Program-made: the position numbers and the translations under genes
The notes under the pieces: model-generated
What the model saw: only the letters and a program-made list of their open reading frames with translations
What the model was told of the DNA's origin: nothing
Database searches by the model: none
DNA from: a virus
Virus record (IMG/VR): IMGVR_UViG_3300020450_000077
Coordinates: 1 to 28,097 of that record
DNA length: 28,097 nucleotides
Reading direction: 5' to 3' (one strand)
Part shown: positions 14,180 to 22,370 of the stretch, one piece after another
Position numbering within the stretch: position 1 is the first letter of the stretch
How the letters are laid out: each line of letters begins with the position of its first letter

Positions 14180-14262
14180 CTTATAATGATTCTTTTTATT
14201 TTATTATAAATATATATTATTATAATACTAATATTATTATAATAACAAATGTAAAGGTAAAA
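14180..14262. promoter_or_regulatory. AT-rich divergent spacer
   Basis: This spacer separates the minus-strand 76-aa gene from the plus-strand 297-aa gene and is close to 90% A+T, with TATTATTATAATA strings very like the 4829-4911 spacer. It probably holds divergent promoters; TATAAT-like hexamers are too many to choose one. Confidence 0.5.
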
Positions 14263-15156
14263 ATGGCGAAAAGAAAATCAGGTGCATTGAAGACTGCCAA
14301 GATACCCCCACCCTTCCCCAGTGAGCTTCAGCCATATAACAAACCTTATAGTTTGGGTGACGTAGAATATTTAAAATATTTAAAAGATTTAGCATCAAAA
14401 AGAATACCAGGCGGAAGCAAGACAACAGAACTTGCCATAGATGATATCGAAAGAGAGACAGGCGGTGACTTTGGAAAATATATACAAATGGTCACAAGTA
14501 GGGCAGCTCCTTCAAGAGCAGAGCAAGACTTTGTAGAATATTTAAAAAAAGTGGGATTAATGCCACAATCAATGAGCAGTATTTATAATACTAATTACAG
14601 AGGAGCATTTTTCCCCAAAGCAAGTGACAAAAGAAAAGTATATAAAAGCCAAACAGAAGAGCCTCAAATTCTAGTTCAAGATTTAGATCAATATGAAATT
14701 CAAGGTGAAAAATATAATAAAAGCGATATAGACAGCAGAAGTTTTGCAGACAAACTAAAAGCAATATTCGGGTATAGCAGAGATGATTTTAGTTTAGCTG
14801 AAGAAAGAAAAAAAGGAACTTTTCCTACAAATGAAGAGATAGAAATGATAAAAAGATTGCAAGGCATGGCGACAACAAAAGGTGAAGAACTTGATCATTA
14901 TGCGATACATCTTCTTAGAAATCTTGGATACGAAACTCCAGAAGCAATAGATAGATTGGGTGATAAAGGCGAAGGTGGTGAAGAAGGATATTTAGGAGAG
15001 ATAAATAAATTACTGTATAGCAAGAATAAAGATGAATTAAGCAAGAAAGATCGTAACACACTTGAAGAGTTAGAAAAAATATCAGGAAAAGAACTAAAGA
15101 AAAGGCGTGGATATAAAGAAGGTGGCGTTGTTAATATGCTAAAGAGTTTTAAATGA
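14263..15156 (+). CDS. hypothetical protein before terminase, 297 aa
   Basis: The open frame reaches back to 14161, but I start it at ATG 14263 (MAKRKSGALKTAKIPPP), because AAAGGT lies just upstream and the extra N-terminus is translated AT-rich spacer. The protein is Lys/Glu-rich and mostly helical, with no recognised motif. The end, KKRRGYKEGGVVNMLKSFK, recalls the Gly-Gly/basic tails of the small proteins further downstream. An ATGA overlap with the HNH-like gene shows it belongs to the terminase operon. It may be a minor virion or packaging protein; this is context only. Confidence 0.72.
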   Translation: MAKRKSGALKTAKIPPPFPSELQPYNKPYSLGDVEYLKYLKDLASKRIPGGSKTTELAIDDIERETGGDFGKYIQMVTSRAAPSRAEQDFVEYLKKVGLMPQSMSSIYNTNYRGAFFPKASDKRKVYKSQTEEPQILVQDLDQYEIQGEKYNKSDIDSRSFADKLKAIFGYSRDDFSLAEERKKGTFPTNEEIEMIKRLQGMATTKGEELDHYAIHLLRNLGYETPEAIDRLGDKGEGGEEGYLGEINKLLYSKNKDELSKKDRNTLEELEKISGKELKKRRGYKEGGVVNMLKSFK

Positions 15157-15359
15157 GCCAATACAGAAAATATCATGCTTCTAAGAAAATGAAGCAAGAG
15201 AGGGCTATGCGTAACAAGAACCGCAGGACGGCTTTGAAGAACGGTACTGTTAAGAAGGGTGACAAGAAACACATAGACCACAGGGATGGTAACCCCAGAA
15301 ATAATAAAACAAAAAACCTGCGTGTGATCTCTGCCAAGAAAAACAGAAAAAAACAGTGA
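15153..15359 (+). CDS. short HNH-like basic protein, 68 aa
   Basis: The C-terminal half reads HIDHRDGNPRNNKTKNLRVIS, the core signature of HNH_3-type nucleases (DHxDGNPxNN...NLR). The N-terminal half is a basic helix (KMKQERAMRNKNRRTALK). The protein is much shorter than typical HNH enzymes and lacks an obvious final metal ligand, so it may be a trimmed nuclease or a DNA-binding derivative. HNH proteins beside the terminase are needed for packaging in some HK97-type phages. Start and stop overlap both neighbours (ATGA at the start, GTGA at the end). Confidence 0.75.
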   Translation: MSQYRKYHASKKMKQERAMRNKNRRTALKNGTVKKGDKKHIDHRDGNPRNNKTKNLRVISAKKNRKKQ

Positions 15360-16867
15360 ACCTCCAATCAAAAGATATCAAAAAGAAAATAAGTATGCTC
15401 CCATTGGAGCAACAAAAAGAAGTATTAGCTCTTCTAGAGCAATACGAACAGGTTAAAAGCAAAGAAGAATCACAAAAAGAATTTATTCCTTTTGTTCGGG
15501 CTATGTGGTCAGAGTTCATAGGGGGAGAGCATCATGAGATTATGGCAGAAGCTTTTGAGAAAGTGGCAAGCGGTGAACTAAAAAGACTGATAATCAATAT
15601 GCCACCCCGTCATACCAAGTCAGAATTTGCATCGTATTTATTTCCTGCTTGGTTCTTAGGACAATATCCAGAAAAGAAAGTGATCCAGACAGCCCACACT
15701 GCGGAGTTGGCAGTTGGTTTTGGCAGGAAGGTGCGTAACCTTATACAGTCAGAGGACTATCAAAAGGTATTTAGCGGTATAGAACTGTCCACAGACAGTA
15801 AGGCTGCAGGTAGATGGAACACAAACAAGGGCGGAGACTACTTTGCTATCGGTGTTGGTGGGGCAGTAACAGGAAAAGGTGCGGATGTTTTGATAATCGA
15901 TGACCCACACTCCGAACAGGACGCACAGGCAGGGCAGTATAACCCAGAAGTATTCGATAAAGTGTACGAATGGTACACATCAGGACCTCGTCAGCGTCTA
16001 CAGCCTGGAGGAGCGATCATACTTGTGATGACCAGATGGGCAAAGAGAGACCTAACAGGTCAAATTTTAAAAAGTATGACTGAAAGAGAGGGTGCAGATG
16101 ACTGGGAAGTCATAGAATTACCTGCAATTTTACCCTCTGGTAGCCCACTATGGGGCGAATATTGGAAATTAGAGGAATTAGAAAGCCTAAAAGCGGAATT
16201 ACCCCTGTCAAAATGGAACGCACAGTACCAACAAGACCCCACATCGGAAGAAGGAGCGTTAATTAAGCGTGAATGGTGGCAGGAATGGACAGAAAGAGAG
16301 CTACCACCCTGTGAATGCATCATACAATCTTGGGATACAGCGTTTCTAAAGACACAAAGGAGCGATTACAGTGCCTGCACCACATGGGGAGTGTTCTATC
16401 ATCATAAAGATGTGGATCAAAGCCGTCCTCACCTGATTCTTTTAGATGCATTCAAGGAAAAACTAGAGTTTCCAGAGTTAAAACGTGCGGCATACGACAA
16501 ATACTGGGAATGGGAACCAGATCAGATGATCGTAGAAGCAAAAGCATCAGGAGCGCCGCTTGTGTTTGAGCTTAGAGCTATGGGCATCCCTGTAACAGAG
16601 TTCACCCCCACTAGGGGTAACGATAAAATTGCTAGAGTTAACGCAGTTACAGACTTGTTTTCTAGTGGAAGTGTATGGTACTATTCCTCTAGATGGTCAG
16701 AAGAGGTAATTGAGGAATGTGCAGCATTTCCCACAGGTGATCATGACGACTTAGTAGATAGTACAACCCAAGCTCTTTTAAGGTTTCGTCAAGGAGGATG
16801 GGTTAGAGCAGAAAGAGATGATTGGGATGACGAACCTAAATACAGAAGACCAGTGGAGTATTACTAA
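15356..16867 (+). CDS. terL: terminase large subunit
   Basis: This 503-aa packaging motor has both domains. The ATPase has the variant Walker A PPRHTKS at residues 83-89 and Walker B VLIIDDP around 178-184. The nuclease has IQSWDTAF (first Asp), MIVEAKASG and HDDLVDSTTQ (last Asp) in the C-terminal third, as in the RNase H-like fold. The start is GTG at 15356 overlapping the previous stop (GTGA); an in-frame ATG lies 13 codons later. It translocates DNA into the prohead through the portal and cuts it to length. The assignment is secure. Confidence 0.96.
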   Translation: MNLQSKDIKKKISMLPLEQQKEVLALLEQYEQVKSKEESQKEFIPFVRAMWSEFIGGEHHEIMAEAFEKVASGELKRLIINMPPRHTKSEFASYLFPAWFLGQYPEKKVIQTAHTAELAVGFGRKVRNLIQSEDYQKVFSGIELSTDSKAAGRWNTNKGGDYFAIGVGGAVTGKGADVLIIDDPHSEQDAQAGQYNPEVFDKVYEWYTSGPRQRLQPGGAIILVMTRWAKRDLTGQILKSMTEREGADDWEVIELPAILPSGSPLWGEYWKLEELESLKAELPLSKWNAQYQQDPTSEEGALIKREWWQEWTERELPPCECIIQSWDTAFLKTQRSDYSACTTWGVFYHHKDVDQSRPHLILLDAFKEKLEFPELKRAAYDKYWEWEPDQMIVEAKASGAPLVFELRAMGIPVTEFTPTRGNDKIARVNAVTDLFSSGSVWYYSSRWSEEVIEECAAFPTGDHDDLVDSTTQALLRFRQGGWVRAERDDWDDEPKYRRPVEYY

Positions 16868-17094
16868 TGCCTAAATACAGAAAAAAAGACGGAACAATAG
16901 TATCATTTACAAAACCTGTTCCTAAAATAACACAAAGAATGTTAGGACTAAGACCTGCTAGAAAAACAATAACAGTAAAAGATATTGAGATGGCAGGTAA
17001 AAGAAGAAAGAAAGCAGGCGGTGTTATAAAAATGCGTGGTGGTGGAATAGCAAAAAAAGGAACTGCTAGTTTATCAGGTTATAAAGTCGTATGA
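16867..17094 (+). CDS. small basic protein with KMRGGG tail, 75 aa
   Basis: An unrecognised basic protein (MPKYRKKDGTIVSFTKPVP at the start). Its end, GGVIKMRGGGIAKKGTASL then SGYKVV, contains the KMRGGG motif also found at the ends of the 80-aa and 319-aa proteins encoded just downstream. It starts in a TAATG overlap with the terminase stop, with GTGGAG upstream, and its own stop overlaps the next start (ATGA). I think this is a virion or assembly protein, but no function is shown. Confidence 0.75.
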   Translation: MPKYRKKDGTIVSFTKPVPKITQRMLGLRPARKTITVKDIEMAGKRRKKAGGVIKMRGGGIAKKGTASLSGYKVV

Positions 17095-17189
17095 CCATAT
17101 CTAGAGCCAGTATGAAATCACAACTGGTTAGAGGTAAGAAGAAGTTCGTAAAGGCTAAAAAGAAAAAATATAAAAAGAAGAAAAAATAA
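17091..17189 (+). CDS. 32-aa lysine-rich peptide
   Basis: The peptide begins MTISRASMKSQLVRGKKK and ends in KKKKYKKKKK; 14 of its 32 residues are Lys. It starts in an ATGA overlap with the upstream stop and ends in a TAATG overlap with the downstream start, so it is locked into the operon by both neighbours. The composition is that of a nucleic-acid-neutralising peptide. A conserved small phage family with an ISRASM-like opening probably exists, from memory. Confidence 0.68.
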   Translation: MTISRASMKSQLVRGKKKFVKAKKKKYKKKKK

Positions 17190-17431
17190 TGGCTGCCTTC
17201 TCCTCAGATGAACTTAAATACATGAAAGCTATAGCTGACTATAGAGCAAAGAAGATAAGCTATTCAGACTTCCTCGACATAACTCTAAAGCTGAGAGATA
17301 TAAGAAGACACATAAAAGATAGCCACACTATGACAGGCAGAAAGTTTTCCCCTAGATATAAAAAGGGTGGCAGAATAAAAATGCGTGGGGGCGGCGCTGT
17401 CCAAAAACAATTGACATACAGGATTCGATAA
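17189..17431 (+). CDS. small basic protein with KMRGGG tail, 80 aa
   Basis: The N-terminal two-thirds is a charged helical domain (FSSDELKYMKAIADYRAKK, then YSDFLDITLKLRDIRRHIK). The C-terminus KKGGRIKMRGGGAVQKQ followed by LTYRIR repeats the tail motif of its neighbours, and its last three residues (RIR) match the 319-aa protein's end. It is coupled to the 32-aa gene by TAATG. The function is unknown; the shared tail suggests a shared partner or destination. Confidence 0.75.
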   Translation: MAAFSSDELKYMKAIADYRAKKISYSDFLDITLKLRDIRRHIKDSHTMTGRKFSPRYKKGGRIKMRGGGAVQKQLTYRIR

Positions 17432-17458
17432 ACATAATAACCTTAGAGGAGTATTACT

Positions 17459-18418
17459 ATGGCAGATGACAAAGATAAAAAACGAAAAGAAATTCGTGAC
17501 AGGCTTAAAAAGTCTAGAGAAAGCGGTGGAATAGATAGAAGTATAAACAGATTAACCACTAGCTCTCCTGGTGGTAGTCCAAATAAAGATGGAACAGTTA
17601 CAAGAACTAAGAAACTTAGAGAAAAATTTTCTACAAAAGAGGGAGTTCTTCCTAAGAAGAGAGTTGTTAAGAAAACAACAGTTAAAGCAGACCCTGCTAA
17701 AAAGACACCAAAGAAAGGTTCACCAAAAGGTCAGGCAGGAAAAGGCGCAAGTCCTTTGGCAGGAAAGCCAAGAAGTATAGCAGAGGCTAAAAGAAGAGGT
17801 GAAGTATACTTCTTTGATAGCAAGGGTGTTAAGAAGATAGCCGCTACTGCTGCAGATTTGAAAAGAACAGGTCTAACACTCAGACAGTACGCTAATAAGT
17901 TTGCTCCCAAAAAACAAACTAAGGCACACGCAGAATCATTAAAAGGTTTCGCCGCTACTAAAAAGAGGAAAGGTGGCTCAATTAAGAAAAAAGGTATGGC
18001 TGCAGGCGGTAGAATGAAGAAGAAGGGTATGGCTGCAGGTGGTCGAATGAAGAAAAAAGGAATGGCTCGTGGCGGCATGATGAAGAAGAAAGGCATGGCT
18101 AAAGGCGGTGTTATGAAAAAGAAAAACATGGCACGAGGAGGCATGATGAAGAAGAAAATGATGTCTGGTGGCGGTAAGCTAAAGATGGTCATGAAAAATG
18201 GTAAGAAGGTTCCTTTCTTTGCAGCTGACGGCAAGGGTAAAATGCGTGGCGGTGGCATGATGAAGAAGAAGGGTTATGCTATGGGCGGAGCCATGAAGAA
18301 AAAAGGCATGGCAAAAGGTGGAGCTATGAAGAAGAAGGGTATGAAGAAAGGTGGTAAGACCATGAAGATGAGAGGCGGAGGTCTAGCTACTAGAGGTACA
18401 AACTTCAGAATTAGATAA
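17459..18418 (+). CDS. Lys/Gly/Met repeat protein with KMRGGG tail, 319 aa
   Basis: The protein has a basic N-terminal region, a small conserved-looking segment (KRRGEVYFFDSKGVKKIAAT, then LKRTGLTLRQYANKF, residues 111-148) and nine copies of an 11-residue unit, consensus MKKKGMAxGGx. Six units run from 175 to 240 and three from 268 to 300, split by a spacer with its own KMRGGG. The tail is KMRGGGLATRGTNFRIR. A strong GAGGAG site precedes the ATG. Similar Lys/Gly/Met repeat proteins are common in uncultured marine phages as far as I recall, with no assigned function. Position between terminase and portal suggests a virion or DNA-condensing role. This is inference. Confidence 0.82.
   Translation: MADDKDKKRKEIRDRLKKSRESGGIDRSINRLTTSSPGGSPNKDGTVTRTKKLREKFSTKEGVLPKKRVVKKTTVKADPAKKTPKKGSPKGQAGKGASPLAGKPRSIAEAKRRGEVYFFDSKGVKKIAATAADLKRTGLTLRQYANKFAPKKQTKAHAESLKGFAATKKRKGGSIKKKGMAAGGRMKKKGMAAGGRMKKKGMARGGMMKKKGMAKGGVMKKKNMARGGMMKKKMMSGGGKLKMVMKNGKKVPFFAADGKGKMRGGGMMKKKGYAMGGAMKKKGMAKGGAMKKKGMKKGGKTMKMRGGGLATRGTNFRIR
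17981..18358 (+). repeat. 33-nt imperfect repeats coding the MKKKGMAxGGx units
   Basis: Six in-phase 33-nt units (17981-18178) and three more (18260-18358) encode the 11-residue repeats. The units differ mainly at third codon positions and at variable residues, so they have diverged while the protein pattern was kept. Confidence 0.8.
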
Positions 18419-20826
18419 TGGCTGTAGACAAAAACCTAGAACCCTTTGAGGTTGAGGAAGGGGGTAATCCCCAAGAATCAGAACTCAAAGTGGAAGTTGT
18501 GAATCCAGAAGCTGTATCTATAGAGACAGAGGATGGTGGTGTTGTTATTGGTTTTGATGATGGATCAAAGACTGATGACAGTGGAGTGGGTCACAACGAC
18601 AACCTAGCAGAGCATATAGACGAGGCAGACTTAGATGAAATGGCATCGGACTTAATAGACGATTTTGAGTCTGACAGAACATCTAGAAAAGAATGGTCTA
18701 GGTCATATATGAAAGGTCTTGATCTTCTTGGAATGAAGATTGAAGAAAGAACACAGCCTTGGGAAGGTGCTTCTGGGGTTTTCCATCCTTTATTATCAGA
18801 AGCGGTTGTTCGGTTTCAAGCACAAGCAATGTCAGAAATATTCCCTGCATCAGGACCTGTGCGAACAAAAGTCGTAGGAAAACAAACAAAAGAAAAGAAC
18901 GAACAATCCCAACGTGTTGAGCATGAAATGAATTATATGCTTACAGAGGAGATGACAGAGTATCGTGATGAAATGGAACAAATGCTATTTAGATTGCCTA
19001 TGGCAGGATCAGCATTTAAGAAAGTGTATTATGATCCTATAATGGAAAGACCATGCTCTATGTTTGTTCCTGCTGAAGATTTTGTTGTGTCTTATGGGGC
19101 ATCAGACCTTATGTCTTGTTCTCGTTACACGCATATAATGAAGAAAACACCCAATCAAATCAAAGAACTTATGGTAAATGGGTTTTACAGTGACATAGAT
19201 TTGCCAGAACCTCATCAGGATCAATCTGAGATACAGGAAAAATATGATGAAATGGAAGGCAATGAGTCTGTGTATGAAGAAGATGATAGACACACAATAT
19301 TAGAGATGCACGTTGATTTAGATATGCCAGAGCCTTTTGACGACAAAGATGGTTTGGCACGACCTTATATTGTGACGATAGATAAATCATCAAAAACAAT
19401 ATTATCTATTAGAAAAAATTGGTATGAAAGCGATGAAAAGAAAACTAAAAGACAGCATTTTATTCATTATAGATATCTTCCTAGCCTTGGGTTTTATGGT
19501 ACAGGACTCATTCATCTTATTGGTGGGTTGGCTAAATCGGCAACTTCCATACTGCGTCAGCTTATTGATGCAGGTACGTTATCGAATCTACCTGCTGGTC
19601 TTAAAGCTCGTGGTCTTAGGATTAAAGGGGATGAGTCGCCTCTTATGCCTGGTGAGTTCAGAGATGTCGATGTGCCTGGTGGTGCGATACGAGATTCCAT
19701 TACGTTTATACCTTATAAAGAACCATCCTCAGTTCTTTACCAGTTGTTGGGAAATATTGTCGAAGAGGGAAGAAGAATTGGGTCGATAGCAGATGTGCAG
19801 GTAGGAAACATGAACCCCAATGCTCCTGTGGGTACAACCCTAGCGTTATTAGAGCGATCTATGAAAGTGATGTCTGGTGTGCAGGCTAGACTACACGCAT
19901 CACTAAAAAAGGAACTCCGTATATTAGCAAAATGTATTCATGATTATATGCCATCACAATATTCTTACGAAACAGACGGAGAGTTTTCTAGAACGAAAGA
20001 TTTTGATAATAGAGTGGATGTCATACCTGTATCTGATCCTAACGCATCTACGATGGCACAAAGGGTAACACAATATCAATCAGCCCTACAGTTAGCCCAA
20101 CAAGCTCCACAGCTATACGACATGGGAAAACTACACAGACAAATGCTAGAAGTATTAGGAATACAAGATGCTGAGAGCATAATAAAATTACCAGATGATA
20201 TAGCCCCTAAAGACCCTGTAACAGAAAATATGGCTATAATGAAACAAGAACCTGTCAAGGCGTTCAAGTACCAAGACCATGAAGCTCACATTGCTGTACA
20301 CACTGCTGCTGCTCAAGACCCGAAGATACAGCAAATCATTGGTCAATCGCCATTTGCGTCTGCTATCCAGAATGCCTTGGCAGCCCATATCACGGAACAC
20401 GTTGCCTTCCAATATAGAAAAGAGATAGAAGACAGGTTGGGTGTTCCGATGCCTAGTGAGGACGAGCCTTTGCCAGATGATGTGGAAGAGCAGTTGTCCA
20501 AGCTGACAGCACAGGCAGCAGGGCAAGTATTGACAAAGAGTCAGGCAGAGATGGCAGAACAGGAAGCACAAAAGAAAGCAGAAGACCCACTGACACAGCT
20601 TCAGCAAAGAGAGATGGCGTTAAAAGAAGCAGAGTTTGAACATAAGAAACAAATGGATATGGCGAAGATACAGGTAGATACTGATCTGAAAAAGAAAGAC
20701 CAAGAGATAGAGGTTACTAAAGTAGCAACAAATGCCATACTCAGTGAGGCAAAATCAAAAAGAGATGAAAAGCGTAAAGGCTTTCAGGACGGTGTTGATT
20801 TAGCTAGAGAGTTTGTAGATGAGTGA
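18418..20826 (+). CDS. portal protein, P22-like, with long helical C-terminus
   Basis: At 802 aa this fits the large portal proteins of P22-like short-tailed phages, which form the dodecameric ring that terminase docks on and DNA passes through. Typical landmarks are ERTQPWEGASGVFHPLLSEA, FPASGPVRTKVVG, FVPAEDFVVSYGASDL and FYGTGLIHLIGGLAKSAT. The last 120 residues are a Gln/Glu/Lys-rich helix (LTQLQQREMALKEAEFEHKK and onward), which recalls the helical barrel that extends into the P22 head. The start overlaps the preceding stop (TAATG). The portal call is strong; the barrel comparison is inference. Confidence 0.9.
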   Translation: MAVDKNLEPFEVEEGGNPQESELKVEVVNPEAVSIETEDGGVVIGFDDGSKTDDSGVGHNDNLAEHIDEADLDEMASDLIDDFESDRTSRKEWSRSYMKGLDLLGMKIEERTQPWEGASGVFHPLLSEAVVRFQAQAMSEIFPASGPVRTKVVGKQTKEKNEQSQRVEHEMNYMLTEEMTEYRDEMEQMLFRLPMAGSAFKKVYYDPIMERPCSMFVPAEDFVVSYGASDLMSCSRYTHIMKKTPNQIKELMVNGFYSDIDLPEPHQDQSEIQEKYDEMEGNESVYEEDDRHTILEMHVDLDMPEPFDDKDGLARPYIVTIDKSSKTILSIRKNWYESDEKKTKRQHFIHYRYLPSLGFYGTGLIHLIGGLAKSATSILRQLIDAGTLSNLPAGLKARGLRIKGDESPLMPGEFRDVDVPGGAIRDSITFIPYKEPSSVLYQLLGNIVEEGRRIGSIADVQVGNMNPNAPVGTTLALLERSMKVMSGVQARLHASLKKELRILAKCIHDYMPSQYSYETDGEFSRTKDFDNRVDVIPVSDPNASTMAQRVTQYQSALQLAQQAPQLYDMGKLHRQMLEVLGIQDAESIIKLPDDIAPKDPVTENMAIMKQEPVKAFKYQDHEAHIAVHTAAAQDPKIQQIIGQSPFASAIQNALAAHITEHVAFQYRKEIEDRLGVPMPSEDEPLPDDVEEQLSKLTAQAAGQVLTKSQAEMAEQEAQKKAEDPLTQLQQREMALKEAEFEHKKQMDMAKIQVDTDLKKKDQEIEVTKVATNAILSEAKSKRDEKRKGFQDGVDLAREFVDE

Positions 20827-21007
20827 CACAGCCTACAGTCCTATATTAAAAAGAATTACAGATTATAAAGAAGACCTGAAAGAGCATCTTGCAGGTGGTG
20901 GAGCTAAGACCATAGAAGAGTATGCTCGTTGTGTGGGTGAGTATAAATGCCTAAAAAAATTACAGGAGGATATACTTGACATAGAGAAAAGATTTATAGA
21001 TGATTGA
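20819..21007 (+). CDS. small hypothetical protein after portal, 62 aa
   Basis: The protein is acidic and helical (ILKRITDYKEDLKEHLAGGG, then YKCLKKLQEDILDIEKRF). Short proteins of this kind often follow the portal gene in marine phages; I know no function. It overlaps the portal gene by 8 nt. Its stop directly abuts palindrome copy 9, so a transcription boundary may lie here. Confidence 0.72.
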   Translation: MSDTAYSPILKRITDYKEDLKEHLAGGGAKTIEEYARCVGEYKCLKKLQEDILDIEKRFIDD

Positions 21008-21027
21008 AAAAGTACTATGGTGCTTTT
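21008..21027. repeat. dispersed palindrome, copy 9
   Basis: AAAAGTACTATGGTGCTTTT has one change (GTGC for GTAC). It starts at the base after the TGA of the small protein gene and lies 48 bp before the GroES-like gene. Confidence 0.87.
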
Positions 21028-21075
21028 CGTTTTAACGCAAGGAACTGTGATCCTTAATCACTGCATGAGGTAAAA

Positions 21076-21447
21076 ATGTATCAAGCTGTTAAGAAAGAAG
21101 CCGATCCAAAAGTGGCTTCTAAAATGCCTGAACCACAAGGCTATAAACTTTTAATATCCCCTGTAGAAGTAGAAGAGAAAACTGAAGGCGGTGTCTATAT
21201 GCCTGACCAGTTAAGAGATGCTGAAGGAATAGCGTCTATAATAGGTTGGGTTGTTAGCATGGGTCCTGACGCTTACAAAGATGAAGACAAGTTTCCTTCA
21301 GGAGCTTGGTGTAAAGTGGGAGACTTTGTAATATTCAGGTCTTATTCAGGAACTCGTTTTAAAATAGGAACACAGGAATTTAGATTAATTAATGACGACA
21401 CTGTGGAAGCAGTTGTTGAAGACCCAAGAGGATACAAAAGAGTATGA
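21076..21447 (+). CDS. GroES-like co-chaperonin (Cpn10 fold)
   Basis: The 123-aa protein follows the Cpn10 pattern: GYKLLISPVEVEEKTEGGVYM at the start of the barrel, IIGWVVSMGPDAYKD, then WCKVGDFVIFRSYSGTRF and an ending EFRLINDDTVEAVVED. Co-chaperonins cap the host GroEL chamber; T4 gp31 and similar phage proteins replace GroES so the capsid protein can fold. Its position just before the scaffold and capsid genes supports this. The mobile loop should be in the TEGGVYMPDQLRDAEG stretch. GAGGT precedes the ATG. The fold call is good; the requirement for GroEL is inferred. Confidence 0.85.
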   Translation: MYQAVKKEADPKVASKMPEPQGYKLLISPVEVEEKTEGGVYMPDQLRDAEGIASIIGWVVSMGPDAYKDEDKFPSGAWCKVGDFVIFRSYSGTRFKIGTQEFRLINDDTVEAVVEDPRGYKRV

Positions 21448-22370
21448 ATGATACAGCAGAAAAAATAGAAGAAAACATCGAAGACAGCAATGAAGTAGTC
21501 GAGCAAGATGATTTTGAAGTAGAAATTGTAGATGATAGACCTGAAGACGATAGGGTAGCTAAAAGAAACGAATCATCAAATAAAGAGCCTGTTGATGATG
21601 ATCCAAGTGAAGCTAGAAATCTAAGTCAAAACGCACAAAAAAGAATATCTCAATTAAAATATGAGTATCACGAAGAGCGTAGAGCAAAAGAAGAAGCCAA
21701 AAGGCTAGAAACAGAAGCCTTAAAATACGCTGAAAGCCTTAAAAAAGATAACGAAAAGCTAAGAAAAACCCTAGCTGAAGGCGAAAATATGCTTATAGAT
21801 CAAGCAAAAGGCAGGGTAGATGCACAATTAGAGCAGGCAAAAAGCGATTACAAGGAGGCATACGAGTCAGGTGATCCAGATAAATTGGTAGATGCACAAG
21901 AAAAATTGTCTCAACTTCATAACGAAAAATTTAGAGTTGCTGAATATCAACCAAAAAAAGAAGATTTGCAGGACGCACAAGCCACACAGCCACAAAAACA
22001 ACAGCCTTCACTATCTCAAAGAGGTGTAGAGTGGCAAAAAAGCAACGATTGGTTCGATAAAGATATGAGAATGACAGGTTTTGCTCTTGGTCTACACGAA
22101 GAATTAAAACGAAAAGGTGTTGTACCAGACAGCGAACAGTATTATAAAGAAATAGATGAGGAAATGCGTAGAGCTTTCCCTGACAAGTTTGAGACTGAGC
22201 AAGAAGCACCTCAGTTACAAAATGGAACCGTGGTAGCCCCCGTTGAACGTAGCGGAAAAAAATCACGCACAGTGCGTCTAACAAGAACCCAAGTGGCACT
22301 CGCAAAGCGACTTGGACTCAGTCCAGAGCAATACGCAGCGCAATTAATGAAGGAACAATCAAATGGCTGA
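21444..22370 (+). CDS. capsid scaffolding protein
   Basis: The 308-aa protein has an acidic N-terminus (IEENIEDSNEVVEQDDFEVE), a long charged coiled coil (about residues 70-160) and a Gln-rich middle. The C-terminus, RLTRTQVALAKRLGLSPEQY, matches the helix-turn-helix end that scaffolds of marine phages use to bind the coat protein. It lies between the co-chaperonin and the capsid genes, with an ATGA overlap upstream. It would fill the prohead and leave before or during DNA entry. Confidence 0.85.
   Translation: MNDTAEKIEENIEDSNEVVEQDDFEVEIVDDRPEDDRVAKRNESSNKEPVDDDPSEARNLSQNAQKRISQLKYEYHEERRAKEEAKRLETEALKYAESLKKDNEKLRKTLAEGENMLIDQAKGRVDAQLEQAKSDYKEAYESGDPDKLVDAQEKLSQLHNEKFRVAEYQPKKEDLQDAQATQPQKQQPSLSQRGVEWQKSNDWFDKDMRMTGFALGLHEELKRKGVVPDSEQYYKEIDEEMRRAFPDKFETEQEAPQLQNGTVVAPVERSGKKSRTVRLTRTQVALAKRLGLSPEQYAAQLMKEQSNG

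Noticed and set aside
14161-14262. N-terminal extension of the 297-aa gene to 14161
   Set aside because: It translates AT-rich spacer into low-complexity sequence and overlaps the start of the opposite gene; ATG 14263 has a ribosome-binding site.
17731-18258. Long minus-strand open frame of 175 codons with FFFIMPP-type repeats
   Set aside because: It is the antisense image of the MKKKGMA repeats; the plus-strand gene has a strong ribosome-binding site and operon overlaps.
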